The notes under the pieces were generated by a model. The model was given only the letters and a program-made list of their open reading frames with translations. It was not told the origin of the DNA and made no database searches. Both the position numbers and the translations under genes were made by a program. DNA of 64,000 nucleotides from Termitomyces sp. T153 (lineage: Eukaryota > Basidiomycota > Agaricomycetes > Agaricales > Lyophyllaceae): NCBI GenBank assembly GCA_018296165.2, contig JACKQL020000047.1, positions 1 to 64,000 of the forward strand, given 5' to 3'. Below, piece by piece: positions 1-11,853 of this stretch (positions are counted from its first letter, which is position 1; each line of letters opens with the position of its first letter).

Positions 1-1262
1 CAATTGCTCCAGGCACTGCTCAAATGCCTAACTCCTACTTCTGCACCTCCCTTGGCTATGGAACCAGCCCCAACTGCATTTGTGTCTGTCTCTGCAGCTC
101 GAGTGACTCTATAGCTGCGGATCCCACACCCTGCACTACCAGATGTATACAATGGTGCCCGCTCTAGTGGAGAACATTTCCTCCAATTCTGCCTCACCTA
201 CATTCACTTCAGTAGGAATACCTTTGACTCCAATGCATTGAAAATAGCCTGGGTACTGTTGTACATGAAGACTAGTTGTGCCTCCACCTATGCATTATAA
301 GTTTTCTATTGCCCTGGAGGTGACAGAAGTTTCCCAGACTGGGCTGCCTTTGAGAAGAACTTCCATGTGAAGTTCTTCTCATTAGACTCCACCAAAACTG
401 CTGCCTTGATACTACATGACAGGGAGCAATATGGGCAAGAAAAGCATACACTGAACAAGTACATCAACTCTTTCTGGGCCCTGGTTGAGCAGGCCACCTA
501 CTCCAACAGCCTTTAGTTATGCTTCACATTTCAGATGGCCTGCACTCTGCACTGGTGGAGCACATTGACAATCTTGTGGAGGGTTACTTAGATAATAAAA
601 AGATTGCATCATGGTATAAGGTGGCCTGAGATTAGTGGCAACTCATGGAGATCTGGAGAGAGCTCCACCACATGCATCCCATGCAGTGCCCTACACTAGT
701 TACTAGTCTCTGGTACCCCACACCTGCTTGCCCAATGCCTGCTCCCACTCTAGCCATCCCCATGCCACATTCCCTGCCACTGGGCATCTCCATAGACATG
801 GATGCAGCCAGACAGCTCCATGCTGTGCCACTACTGTGCTGGAGATGCCAGAAGCCCAGGCACATTACATGACACTGCTCCTTGGGTCTAGAGGTACATT
901 ACCTCTCCATAGCAGAGTAGAAGGAACTCCTCCTGCAGCTGCTGGCTGTGAAGGATGCTGCTGGAGCTTTATTGCTAGACAAGCTAGTACTGGAGTTGAC
1001 CCCAGAGGAGATCAGCATGTGTGCATCACTCCCAGAGCTGGGGGAGGATTTTGCGTTGAGCAACAGATGAGGTGTATGCCTCTGTTGCTGGGTGCTAACA
1101 GGTTCTCATGTCTGTCAATAGAAAATGAGATTGCCTTTTCCAATACCCTTCATTCTGAGAAAGAAGAACCTCAACATTCCCTTCCAAACATACAAATACC
1201 AACTCTGGAGCCCCAGCCAAGCTCTCTGACACCTGCTAGAGTCTGCCAGCACTGCTCTGCCT
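1..1262 (+). pseudogene. gag: gag remnant of copy A
   Basis: Nucleocapsid/capsid remnant spread over broken frames. Near 400-500 the translation matches the capsid region of copies B and D. A CCHC zinc knuckle is recognisable at about 838-880 (CWRCQKPRH, then a stop where copy D reads FAQHC). Several stops replace Gln or Trp codons, consistent with C-to-T changes. The downstream part (728-1262) is open for 178 codons. Non-functional. Confidence 0.8.
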
Positions 1263-1288
1263 AGGTGTGCCAAATGCCTTGACAGTAC

Positions 1289-4200
1289 ATAATGGCTTCC
1301 AGCCAGTCTGCCAACTCCCTGTGCCTTGATGTGGAGATAGAGACCACAGACACCTAGAAAACCTGTAAAGTCACTGCTCTTTTGGATAGCAGAGCAACAG
1401 GACTGTTCTTGGACTCAGAGTTCATCAAATGCCACAGCCTGACTATGTAGCCCCTCCCCAAACCCATTCCAGTCTACAACATTGACAGAATATTCAACAA
1501 AGCAGGCACCATCAGCTCTGTAGTCAACCTTGTCCTCCATTATCAGAATCACACAGAGTGTGCTGTTTTTGCCATTACCAGCTTGGGTAGGCAGGACATG
1601 ATCCTTGGTTTCACATGGCTCTACAAGCACAACTCCAAAGTAGACTGAACTAAGGGAGAGGTAACCATAAGTAGGTGCCCTTGGAAGTGCTCTGCTTGTA
1701 CTGCTGAGAATAGGGAAGAACACTAAGCTTGAGTTTGAGAGCACATGGCCATTCATACATGTTGCACTGGGCCTCTCCCCTTTGCCAATCTGGACCTCCT
1801 GGATCCTCCACCTCTGGCATTCCCTCATAGAGAGGCTCTCTACAAGAACAACTGGAGTAGTGGCAGAGCCCTAGAGGAGGAGTGCAGAGAGGAGTTTGGT
1901 AGCATACACAAGCTAGAGCTCCCAAACAAAGCAGTAGAGGTGGGGGATTGGATCTACACAACTACTATACACTTGCTGCCCTCCATTGCAGAGATCTGGG
2001 CTTGCCAGACTACATCCCAGTGGCTGGCCCAGGCAGTTGCTGCTAGCACCATGCTCCAAGAGTTCTGAGATGTTATACCCCCCTACCTCCATGCATTCAA
2101 GGATTTTTTTCCAAAGCCTCATTTGACTTAGTTTCAGAATGCAAGAGGTGGGACCATACCATTGAACTGCTGCTTGATTCCATGCCCTCCAGCTGTAAGG
2201 TCTACCTGCTAGTGCCCAGGAAGCAGAATGAGCTCAATGCCTTCCTGCAAGAGAACTTGTCTTCCAGTCATATTTGCCCTTCCAGCTTTCCAATGGCTTC
2301 TTCTGTCTTCTTCATTAAGAAGAAGAATGGCTTGCTCTGACTGGTCCAGGATTATTGGATTCTCAATGCCATAATGGTGAAGAACCACTACCCCCTTCCT
2401 CTCATCTCCAAGCTCATCAACAACCTCTGGAGTGCACAATACTTCACTAAACTGAACGTCTGGTGGGGCTACAACAACATGTATATCCAGGAAGGAGACA
2501 AATGGAAGGCTGCCTTCTGGACCAACTGGGGATTGTTTGAACCTCTCATTATGTTCTTTGGACTCACTAACAGCCCAGCCACCTTCCAGACAATGATGAA
2601 TGACATCTTCTGGGACCTCATTGTAGAGGGCATAGTGTGTGTATACCTTGACAACATTCTCATCTACACCAAAATGCTGGAAGAGCACTGTTGGATCACT
2701 TGCCTCATCTTGGAATGTCTCTGCTAGCACCAGCTCTACCTCAAGCCAGAAAAGTGTGAGTTTAAGCAGACCCAGATCGAGTATCTTGGCCTGATCATCT
2801 TGCATGGGGCCACAGAGATGGACCCAGTGAAGGTAGCAGACATGGCAGAGTGGCTGGAGCCCAAGAACAAGAAGGAGGTGCAGGCATTTCTCAGCTTTGC
2901 AAACTTCTATTAGAGATTCATCCAGGACTTCTCACATGATGCCCATCTGCTATTTGATCTCACTGGAAAGAACATTACATGGAGTTGAGAGCCTTCAGAG
3001 CAGACAGCTTTTGATGCTCTCAAGTGTGCCATGACCTTGGAACCCATCCTCCTCTTCCTGGACAATAAATCCTCCTTCTGGATGGAAGCCAACATCTCCA
3101 ACTTTGCTACTGGGGCCATTCTTTCACAGCAATCTCTGGAGGATGGGAAGTGGCATCTGGTAGCCTTTTACTCCAAGAGCCTAAATGCAGTAGAGCAGAA
3201 CTGTGAGATCCATAACAAGAAGATGCTGGCCATCATCTGGTCATTTGAGGAGTGGCAACACTTCCTGGAAGGTGTGCAGCACAAGTTTAAAGTCTGGATA
3301 GATCATAACAACCTCAAATACTTCTGGACAGCTAAGAAGCTCAATTGCCAACAGGCCCAGTGGTCCATTTACCTTGCTAATTTTGACTTCTCATTGCATC
3401 ACAAGCCTGGCCAGAGTATGGGGAAACCAGATGCCCTGTTCTGGAGAGTGGACTATGGCATGGGGTGGGGGGGGGAGGACAACAGTAACATTGTGCTCCT
3501 CTGCCCTAAATTGTTTACAATCTGAGCCATGGAAGGTCTAGCCATTGAGGGAGCAGAGGTAGACATCCTCCAGGACATCTGGCAGGGTAATCAGGATGGT
3601 AAGCAGGAGGAACTTGTTGTGCAGGCAGCTCAGGTGCTGAAGTTGGGATGTACCACTAGTGCCAAATTGGTCCATGTGGACAAATGGGCCCTCTGGGATG
3701 GAATCTTGACCTTCAGGGATTGTATCTCTGTGCCCAACATTCTGGAGCTCTGCTAGAGAATTGTAGAGCAACACCACAACCTACACATTGTAGGGCACTC
3801 CAGACAATGGAAAAAGTTGGAGCTAGTATTGCAGAACTACTGGTGGCTCCAGATGTCTGAGTATATTGGGTTCTACACTAGTACATGCAATCTCTATCTC
3901 TAGACCAAGCCCTAATGCTGCCTCTTCTTTGGACAGCTGCACCCACTGCCTGTGCCTGCAGAGCAACGGAGCATGGCCTCTATGGACTTCATCATAGAGC
4001 TCCCCAATATCCATGATTACAATGCAATCATGGTGGTAGTGGACCTGTACAGCAAGCAAGTGCACTTCATTCTGACTCACACTACTTGCTCTGCCATGGG
4101 CACCACACATCTGTACCAGAGGAATGTCTGGAAGCTTCATGGCCTCTCTGATGCCTATGTCTCCAACTGCAGGCTACAATTCATGGCAGACTTCACAAGA

Positions 4201-4732
4201 GAACTCTATTGACTACTCAGTGTGAAGCTTCAAACATCCACTGCCTATTAGCCACAGTCTGATGGCCAGACCAAATGTGTAAACCAGGAGTTAGAGCAGT
4301 ACCTCCACCTCTTCTGCAACAAGCACCAGGATGACTGGAATGTATTTCTCCCCAATGCCAACTTCCAATACAACAATCACATTCACACTTCTACCCAGTT
4401 CTCCCCATTCTTCCTCAACACTGGACAACATCTGCACATGGGCTTCAAACCCTGGGCCTGACCCTTGGAGAGTGAAGCAGTAAACAAATTTGTGGACTGG
4501 ATGAAGAGGTTGCAGGAGGAGGCCTGAGCAGTGCTGGCAAAGGCAAAAGGGCAATATAGTGTGATACTACAACTGCAGAAGGACCCCAGGGCACAAATAC
4601 TAGCCCAGAGATTGAGTCTACCTGGATGCCTCCAACATTATGACTACCTGGCCCTTGAAAAAGCTGTTGCACTGCCAGCTGGGACCTTTCATGGTGGAAC
4701 AGCAGGTAGGGCCCCTAGCCTACTGACTTAAG
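1289..4732 (+). pseudogene. pol: pol remnant of copy A (protease-RT-RNase H-integrase)
   Basis: Aspartic protease at about 1360-1640 keeps the active-site Asp in LLDS but the following Gly is Arg (LLDSRATGLF). Reverse transcriptase lies at about 2090-2960, with FIKKKN near 2320, a [11 protein letters not shown] motif near 2560-2590 and the catalytic box read as YLDN (near 2644) instead of YxDD. RNase H is open at 3031-3525 (FATGAILSQQ, YEIHNKKMLAI-like block). Integrase runs from about 3720 with the HHCC finger, then VDFI-type first Asp changed to MDF near 3980, and a QTKC.NQELEQYL block near 4270. Multiple stops and frameshifts are present. Same order as Tf1/sushi-type pol. Confidence 0.88.
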
Positions 4733-4857
4733 CTCCCTGTAGGGATGCACCAGCTTCATCCAGTGTTCAATGTGGTCAGACTGACTCCAGCACCAAAGGA
4801 TCCTATTCCAGGGCAATGTCTGCCACTTCTGCCACCCCTAGTGGTGGTCAATTACAA

Positions 4858-5030
4858 CAAGGAGTACAAAGTGGAGGAAATCCTGGATAGTCATTTATTC
4901 TGGTGATGACTACAATACAAGGTGAAGTAGAAGGGCTACAGCATTAAGGATATCTCCTAGGAACTACAGAGGACATACATGCTCTGGGGCTCATCAAGGA
5001 GTTTCACAGGAGACACCCAGATGCTCTGCA
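4858..5030 (+). pseudogene. Chromodomain at the C-terminus of copy A integrase
   Basis: The translation EYKVEEILDSHLFW, two stops, LQYKVK, stop, KGYSIKDIS is a broken chromodomain matching EYEVEEILDS...LQYKVKWKGYGIKDISWEPW in copy D. Chromodomains at the integrase tail define the chromovirus branch of Ty3/gypsy and are thought to guide insertion to marked chromatin. Three in-frame stops show it is dead. Confidence 0.8.
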
Positions 5031-5129
5031 CACCATACAAGAAATCTACCCTATTTTGCCAGCAGACCAAGCAATCAGGGGCTTTTTCTACCCCACATGT
5101 CAAGACACTGCATGCTAGAGGGGGGGTGA

Positions 5130-5497
5130 TGTCAGGGGACTTCCATTTCTGACCTCTACAACTTGTTCCAGTGTCTCTGCAGCTTATTTGACATCTTCAG
5201 AGCTTGTTCCAGAACTCTGGAGATCTCTGGAGAACTGCAGAACTCTCTGTATTACCTCACCAATCAATGTCCTAGGGTTAGGACTAGCTCCAGCCTTCTG
5301 TACAGTAGTTCTCATGCCTCTGCTGCCCACTGATGCACCATGCCAAGCAGCAGGAATCCTTAGACTTGTTTTCTTTGGATTCCCCTCTGCTAGGTGATTA
5401 GTTACTGAATGTATCATCATCTACTTGCTAATATGCTTTGAATTCCCCTCTGCTAGCTGTGTGACTCCAATCTGCTACCCCAGAGGTTGCCCTTACA
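5130..5497 (+). repeat. 3' LTR of copy A (family 1)
   Basis: 368 bp, starting TGTCAGGGGACTTCC right after the polypurine tract AGAGGGGGGGTGA and ending TTGCCCTTACA. Same ends as the LTRs of copies B and D (TGT[CT]AGGGG...CTTACA). The predicted transcript-start motif AGACTTGTTCT is mutated here to AGACTTGTTTT. Confidence 0.9.
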
Positions 5498-5549
5498 GTT
5501 GTGTCCCATGTTTTCAAAACCTCAAAATGTAGCATTTGGCCTAGGGAGC

Positions 5550-5693
5550 TAGCTCCTTAGACTTGTTCTCTTTGGATCTCCTTTTGCCAAGTGTGTAGTT
5601 ATACTTATAGACACTGTACAGTACTGAATAGACTTTGAATCACCCTTTGCTAGCTGTGTAATTGAGCTACAGCCTCCAGAGGTTGCCCTTACA
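5550..5693 (+). repeat. Truncated family-1 LTR fragment
   Basis: The last ~140 bp of a second, diverged family-1 LTR: CCTTAGACTTGTTCTCTTTGG near 5577 through GAGGTTGCCCTTACA at 5693. Its 5' half is missing. It lies 50 bp after the LTR of copy A and at the broken edge of the Plavaka-like remnant, so it may be the residue of an insertion into that transposon. Confidence 0.75.
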
Positions 5694-6520
5694 GGTGCTG
5701 AGTAAAGCTAGTTGTAATACCATGAAATATGTCAAGTGATCAGTCTGTATGCAGGCACATTTTTGCAGATGCATGCCAAGCAGCCATAGCAAATAATCAA
5801 TCCTGAACTTTTCTGTCAATTGATGGGCTTGTTTTTCAAAAGATTCCTTCAAAACATGGGCCAGCATTCTGTTGGAAAAATTATAAACTTGAAATATGTA
5901 TATACTATACAAATGAATAGCTATACCCAAAGAAGATCTTCAAAGTCTCTTGCTGCAAAACTTTGCATTGCTAATACATCATTCTGGAATTTACAAATAG
6001 TTGAGTGTCCAAATGGTATCTAGTATCTAACTTAAAAGTTCATTTTGCTTAACAAGGGTTTAAACATACCTGTGATCCAATCTAATTCTGCAATATAATT
6101 TAGCCCATATTTATGCAACATTTAAATTAAATGTTCAAATATACTTCTCCAGATACCAAGCTCAAACACATGCATCAAATCATGGATAAAGAGATCAAAA
6201 TAGTTTCAGCTATCTAGAAGTCAAAGCTGAGAAAAGGCATTCTAATCAAAGATGATGAGTTGGTTGAAATTGGACATGAAAATTCCTACCTCAACAAGAA
6301 CAAAAGATTCACCAACTGTATTATCAATTTTTTCTCCTGTAACAGCAAAGCCCTTTCTGAAGATGAGTTTTCTTGCTTTTTCTATGTTAGAAGTATGTAT
6401 CTTGCTATCAGTCTGCAGCTTTTGTGACCAGATCATATCATGAAGTTTTGTTCTCACATGCAACACTTGAAACTTCAAAGTCCAGCATGTTGTGCATAAG
6501 TATGTGCCCATTTGTTTGCA
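5694..6520 (-). pseudogene. Plavaka-like (CACTA-related) DDE transposase remnant
   Basis: Read on the minus strand, 6511-6242 gives KIHTSNIEKARKLIFRKGFAVTG, matching the block N-terminal to the LLKxxSxVPTxNAF motif of agaricomycete Plavaka-type transposases. Further on (about 5800-5700) the frame LFAMAAWHASAKMCLHTD matches the LxxLAxWHAxAKLRLHTD block near the C-terminus of the same proteins. Order and orientation agree, and spacing is shorter than usual, so part is deleted. Many stops. The assignment rests on remembered family motifs; a protein search would settle it. Confidence 0.55.
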
Positions 6521-8744
6521 AGAGTTTGTTCAAGTTGTGCATACTTTTTTCATCAGTTTGTCAAAGGATCTAGTGCTGCATGTACAGCAGACACTTAAAA
6601 TCAAAGGTGACATCTCTTGGCTCTTGCAAGACTCTGGGCCTCAATATCTTTTCTCAGAACTCACCCAATTCCCCCATAATAAGTCAGTGCATGGCTTCAA
6701 ACATAATGTCACTTTACTTGATGACTCTGATGGCTGTGTTGCAAGGCTGATGCTCCTCCTGGGACCCAAGTAGCAGTTTTTGATGTCACATTCCTACCCA
6801 TCCAGAAGACTAGCTTCTGTTGGCAGTCATCATAAATGGTCTTTTCCATTTGATTTTCACCTTAATCTTGGAGCTTCTGCTGCTCCTGTGTGTTTGGTAA
6901 GGTGGCAGATGCCATTATGCACATATTCCTTAACCATGAATGAGGCAGTCTTGAAGTAGGTAGATGACTTGCTATTCTGTTTCTACCCCAAAATCAGCAG
7001 TTCTCCTTTTACTTACCTCTACCACACATCTCTCATATGACACTTAAGTTGGCTGAGGGTGGAAGATAAGCACTTCTCCTTCTCTTTATTCTTTCTTTAC
7101 ATCATGTTTTGGTGGTCCCTGGAGGACAACATGATGTCTCTTCCCAACAAAGAAGGAAAAATGTCTATTCAAATTATCAGCTTGGACAGTGGGTGCAGGC
7201 ATAACTCTGAAGGAGGTTGACTCCTTGATTGGCATGTTCCCATCTGAATAAGTGTCAACCTGACAATACAACCATCTGTATATGTTTGTCCATTATACTC
7301 TCCACTCACTGACTTCTTCTCTTATTGGTTTGGAAGGGATTTCATGCAGGTTGTATTAGTACTATTGAACTAATACAGCTCACATCTGTAACAACCTTTT
7401 CTTCTATATGTATGGATGATCTCTCCTTTCTACTTGCTGACAAACATCATGTTTCTCCTTCTTATTAACTACAATTTCCTGTCCAATTTTATTTAGTCAA
7501 CTGTCAATAGAGCTATTGTCATGGTGTATGAATAACATAATAGCTTGGTCCAAAAATCATGGTTGGTGAATTTCCTATAGTTTATGCAATCATAACAGCA
7601 TCAACTTTTTCTATCAATGGTCTTTTGATTTGGTTGAGGTGATGGGATTCCTTATGTAATCATGAACCCATCCCCTTTCATAATCAAACTTTCTGAGGGA
7701 ATTTCCTCTGTTTATGCAATGACACAATTTCTATGTAACTCTTTTCTTGTCTCAAACTGGTTTGTCTACCACAGGTACTTTATGCTGTATCAGATGCAAC
7801 ATGATATAATACTGTGTAAGTTCTGTCAACCACAATCAGCTTTATCAATAGTGAACAAAGTAATGTTCCATAGGATGATGGCTGCAAAATGGCACATTCA
7901 CCTGTTCACACTTGGTTGTGCAGGCCCATTGCTTCACTTGAGATATCTTTGTCTCAATGAACATGCATATTCCTATCATGTTTGCAACATGTACCATGTA
8001 ATGTTCAACCTCCATTGTAGTCTATCCCATGACATGTAGCATCACTTGACATCAAAGTCAAGAATGTTGATCCTGTTTGCCAGTGCCAAAACCCTAGACC
8101 AACATTCATCTCACACAGAACTCAAAGTCTTAGCATATATCAAGACTGATAATTTGCATCCACCCATGATGCACACTTATCTTGACATGAGCTGAGAGAG
8201 AGAGCTCGAACATGAACTCCTTATTGACACTTATTACATCAACTTACAATATTGTGTACAGACATGATGTGACAGCCTACCTTCCAAATCTCAAATCTCA
8301 CATCCCTCCCTACATCCTGCATGCATTACCACTCCTTGGTGTGCAATGGCATTCCCCAGAGCTTTGTGGAATGGACTGGTTGCAGATCTGTTGGATTCCT
8401 GGTAAGCTTTAATGAACACATGGCCAAAAATCTGTTCATCTACCATGTCAAAGGCAGCAACAATGCTACAATGCAGGACATATAACTCATCCAATGATTG
8501 TGCCAGTTTAGCCATTCTTATAGTCATTCCATTTTTTGTAGGGGACTGTAATACTCAGCCATTGTGAGGTTACACTCTTAATTTACATTTACTTCACCAA
8601 TGGCATAAAGTTGCATATAAATAGATCTCTTGTACAAAGAGCATTTTCTGACATGAACAAGGAGGTTGATAAATGTATCATGCACATATATGATGTGTCA
8701 CTACCAACACTCTAGATCTCGGACATGCTATGCGCAGCAGTGGC
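6521..8744. other. AT-rich, CpG-poor unassigned stretch (probably decayed transposon DNA)
   Basis: No frame longer than 125 codons, no splice-supported gene and no motif I recognise. CG dinucleotides are almost absent, as in the flanking transposon remnants. It may be the 5' part of the Plavaka-like element or an older insertion. Confidence 0.5.
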
Positions 8745-8768
8745 CCATACTAGCTCATTGAACCATGT

Positions 8769-9340
8769 GTGTTTGGTGGTACCATGCCCTCCTTGTTTGC
8801 CTTCAGATTGACTTTCCCCAACAATGCAAGCCAGTTCTTGTGCCACTGTGTTGGCAATGCAGTGTTGGAAGACATGACATTGTGGAGGGATATTCTTTCA
8901 GCTGATTGGTGTGAGGTTAGGATCAGTCGACCCCCCAATCCGCTGCCTGACTTTGAACTTTTTGTGGATTCTTCAACTGCATGGGGTATTGGCCTCATTT
9001 GGGATGGGCAATGTTGGCATGGAAACTCCAAGATGGTTGGTGCCCAGATGGTCGTGATATCGGTTGGACAGAGATAGTAGCTGTGGACCTTGCAGTCAGG
9101 TCAGCTGGTCAGCGGGCTTATCCAATTGTCACATATATGTTCCAATAATATGTGTGTTGTGGGTGCCCTTGCAACAGGTCATTCAAGAAACTCTCGGCAA
9201 AATTTAGTACTCCGACACATCGTTTCCACATTCCAGAGCCATTCGATTTGGTTTTTGGTGGAGAGTGGGTGTCCACCCTCATGAACTTGGCTGACGGACC
9301 TTCTTGGGGCATATTTCCTCCCTGATCTCCTCTCTTCACC
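8769..9340 (+). pseudogene. RNase H domain of the DIRS-like element
   Basis: The first block reads LPDFELFVDSSTAWGIGLIW (catalytic Asp in FVDSS). After a frameshift comes SNNMCVVGALATGHSRN, where the family has SDNxGVVxAL, so the second catalytic Asp is Asn here. QNLVLRHIVSTFQSHSIWF follows, and after another shift EWVSTLMNLADGPSWGIFPP with the last Asp in LADGPS. The three blocks in order are those of the RNase H-like domain in agaricomycete YR retroelements. Broken by at least two frameshifts. Confidence 0.7.
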
Positions 9341-9535
9341 TTTCCACCTGTGCTTCCAGCATATCTTAAACCGTCGATACATGTGGCAGTAAGATATGAT
9401 GAATTGTTATGTTAGTAAACTTGCCATGGTTGCCATACAATAACGTTTCCCTTTAGCCCTCCGAACATATTAGCTGCTGAAATTATCAGTGATCATCTGC
9501 AGAATGTCAGTTGTTCGATGATCCTTGTCAGTTAT

Positions 9536-9607
9536 TGTATGGAGCTAATGATCGACGATAATTGTCAGCCTCAGCGTATGGAGCTAATGATCGACGATCA
9601 TTGTCAG
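9536..9607. repeat. Two ~30-bp direct repeats carrying a dyad
   Basis: GTATGGAGCTAATGATCGACGAT occurs at about 9538 and again at about 9576, each followed by [AC]ATTGTCAG. The core TGATCGACGATCA is nearly self-complementary. Both copies lead into the 17-bp tandem array and lie between the RNase H and recombinase parts. Confidence 0.75.
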
Positions 9608-9671
9608 AGGGTGTTCATTGTCAGAGGGTGTTCATTGTCAGAGGGTGTTCATTGTCAGAGGGTGTTCCCGT
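9600..9671. repeat. 17-bp tandem repeat, four units
   Basis: ATTGTCAGAGGGTGTTC is repeated head to tail four times without a mismatch, then runs into the recombinase region. The period is not a multiple of three. Confidence 0.9.
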
Positions 9672-9689
9672 TTCCAGTTGGGGGGTAGG

Positions 9690-10770
9690 ACTACATACTA
9701 CATGCCTGCCCGTGAATACCTTTCGTTGCTACACATGCATGGCAGTAGATGCTTCAGATCCTATCATCAAGCTCGTACAGATTCCCTTACCATTCGAGCC
9801 AGGTTTTCCGCCTTTCCACTGAGAACCAGCGAGTCGTCGATCGGGTTATTCTTCACGCCTGGGATGCCTCTACTTCGGATAGATATTCTGGACACGTGAA
9901 AAACTTCATTGCCTTTTGTGCATCTAACGGGGTGCCTGGCCATGCCCGGTTGCCCGCTTCGGAGGATTTTCATCTGTTTGTACGCCGCTTCGATGACTGG
10001 ATGAATGCGGGTTCCACAGCTGTGAGAAAGATTTCGAACTTGCGTCCTTGGCACATTCAAAGAATACTGGATGAACCATTGGAGTAACAATTTACCATGG
10101 CCTGCATCTCTCTGCGTTTGAAACACACCCTAAGGGGATCGAGAACTTGAAGCCTCCCGAATCTATTCCACATAAACGACCCCCCGTTTCCTGTGCTATG
10201 CTCAAGTGTCTGAGAGGTACGCTCTCGAACCGGAACATGCATGTATTTGGGCTATCATGACTACGAGCTCCTGGGCGCAGATTAGACTCGGTGAGATTAT
10301 CCCCTCTCGCTAGCAGAATTTCAACCCAGCTACTGTCCCATGTTATTCGGACATCCAAAAAACACGGGATTGCGCACACTACACTTCCCAAAAACCAAAT
10401 GTGGTGGAAGGAAGGGCGAGAAAGTCATTGTTACCCGTCAATCTGATTGCTTCGACCCGATAAAAGCCTTAGAGAATCATTCTCGGGTTAATAACGCATC
10501 CCCCTCTGATACACTAGCCTCTTATTTGAAATCTCCGGGAGTTTGCATCGGATTGACGTCTCGCAGAACTCCTGTATAGGATCAATCCTCTTCTGACAGG
10601 AGTAGGATTTCCTCAAGTGCTAGCGGGCATTGCTTTCGTATTGGCAGTACAACCTCACTTCCTTTGATAGGACTTCCTCCCGATATCATGAGACTGCTGG
10701 GAAGGTGGACTTCGGATTCCTTTTTGAGACACTGGCGTTCCATGGAGATCATCGCGCTGATGTATGTTTA
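9690..10770 (+). pseudogene. Tyrosine recombinase (phage-integrase fold) of the DIRS-like element
   Basis: N-terminal SAM-like region near 9760-10080 (YSGHVKNFIAFCASNGVPGH, LPASEDFHLFVRRF). The middle block at about 10370-10500 reads FPKTKCGGRKGEKVIVTRQ and DPIKALENHSRVN. The C-terminal box at about 10617-10760 reads GHCFRIGSTTSLPLIGLPPD then MRLLGRWTSDSFLRHWR, i.e. the HxxR and following H/W catalytic blocks. The first Arg block is LGEI near 10290. Several stops lie between blocks. Recognised from motif order; confident on the fold, less so on element subclass. Confidence 0.75.
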
Positions 10771-10790
10771 ACTGTTGACGTGTGCTTTCA

Positions 10791-11640
10791 TAATTGGATC
10801 GTCGTTAGCCTTGGTTTGGGTATCTCGCTCTTGTCACCGTCTGGAACTACATGTTTCGAGCCATCACTGAGCGGATCATGAAAGATATGTACATAAATAA
10901 TACATCATGAATTACAAGCACTACATCCGTACACACTACAAAGGGTTGCGAAATCGGCGAATAGGAGACCAAACGTCGACGCGCAGACTGTCGATACGGA
11001 CTGTATGATGTTTGTGTTCAGATGTATGTATATCGGTGTTAGGATGTCAAGATCTTAGAAGTCGCAAAAGTTGTGCGTGTTGCCGGTCGTATACTGGCAA
11101 GGTATGATTTGTCAGGGTTTTGAAATAACCTGAATCTTAATGTAGTATCAGGAGTGGGAGGGTGGGTGCGAGAGAAGTGCAAGAAAGTACAAGAAGCGCG
11201 AGAAGGATGGTGGTGCGAACGCAAGATGCTCGAAGAGCATGTGACCGCATCGCTCGTCTCAAAACACGTTCCGCATTCAGCCCATTCCTCCGTTCTGCGG
11301 ACTCACAAGCCTACAACGTAGGTAGTATAAGTACATAGTCAGTATAAGTAGATCTCGAATAGTCAGTAAAGTCTCACCTCGGTGTCGCGATGATCAACGA
11401 CTGAGAGAGAGTCACAAGATGTAGCTGCATAAATGTACGTGTAATGTTACTATCATAATACCCTTGAACACATACGGTGAGTGCAATAGACACAGAAATG
11501 TCCCTATGAAAACAAAGGTATGAATACAACATATCAGGAGTTTTGGGAAAGGGATTCCGTCGGTGATAAGCGCCGAGGAACCAGATGACGGACATAGACG
11601 CGTTTGTGATTTTCTATCGATCTTGATGTCACGTCATTGC
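10791..11640. other. Host-like intergenic DNA with possible unassigned exons
   Basis: CpG content is normal and no transposon motif is visible. On the plus strand 11149-11311 is open for over 50 codons after a plausible acceptor (GTAGTATCAG). The minus strand is also open here with plausible splice sites, so strand cannot be decided. No family recognised. Confidence 0.3.
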
Positions 11641-11853
11641 GTGGGAACCCCTGACGTGACAGGAAAGTATAAGTCAGCAACAACCCGTGGTGGCTCCAAG
11701 ACCACTCTAAAGAGTGAGTTTTCTATCTCAAAGTTCGAAGAATCGCTAACGAATTGACAGTTGTAGATGTCAATGCCTTTTTGGAGCGGAAGCAACATTT
11801 CAAACAGGTGTTAGAAGAGTTTGGGCAAGTTCCTGGACAAGAGTCGGCTTAGG
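11641..11853 (+). CDS. Terminal exons of an unrecognised host gene
   Basis: An exon ending at 11713 (reading TTRGGSKTTLK) is followed by a good small intron, 11714-11760: donor GTGAGT, branch-like CTAAC, acceptor GACAG. The last exon is 11761-11853, ending in TAG. Joining across the intron keeps frame and gives IVDVNAFLERKQHFKQVLEE and a short tail, a plausible charged helical C-terminus. The 5' part was not resolved; an acceptor just before 11664 (GTGACAG) is possible. No family recognised. Transcript data would confirm or refute it. Confidence 0.4.

Larger units (their letters stand above)
1..5497 (+). mobile_element. Chromodomain Ty3/gypsy element, copy A (5'-truncated by window edge)
   Basis: The order gag, protease, RT, RNase H, integrase, chromodomain, polypurine tract, 3' LTR is that of a Ty3/gypsy chromovirus. 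Base 1 aligns with a point about 170 bp inside gag of copy D (near 36840), so roughly 0.65 kb including the 5' LTR lies outside the window. Stops and small indels break every frame. The body is almost devoid of CG dinucleotides and rich in TG and CA, as expected from deamination of methylated CpG. Copies B, C, D and E in this window belong to the same lineage. Not functional. Confidence 0.93.
8745..10790 (+). mobile_element. DIRS-like tyrosine-recombinase retroelement remnant
   Basis: An RNase H domain (8769-9340) followed, after a short repeat-rich linker, by a tyrosine recombinase (about 9690-10770), both on the plus strand. This RH-then-YR order is that of DIRS-type retroelements, which integrate by a recombinase instead of a DDE integrase. 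The RT part expected upstream is not recognisable. CpG content is higher than in the Ty3 copies, so decay has been by different means or for less time. Stops and frameshifts throughout. Confidence 0.7.

Noticed and set aside
2209..2805. 198-codon minus-strand frame in copy A
   Set aside because: Antisense of RT; appears because stops are rare on the complement of CpG-decayed coding DNA.
9600..9671. CRISPR-like array
   Set aside because: Units are contiguous with no spacers, and the genome is eukaryotic.
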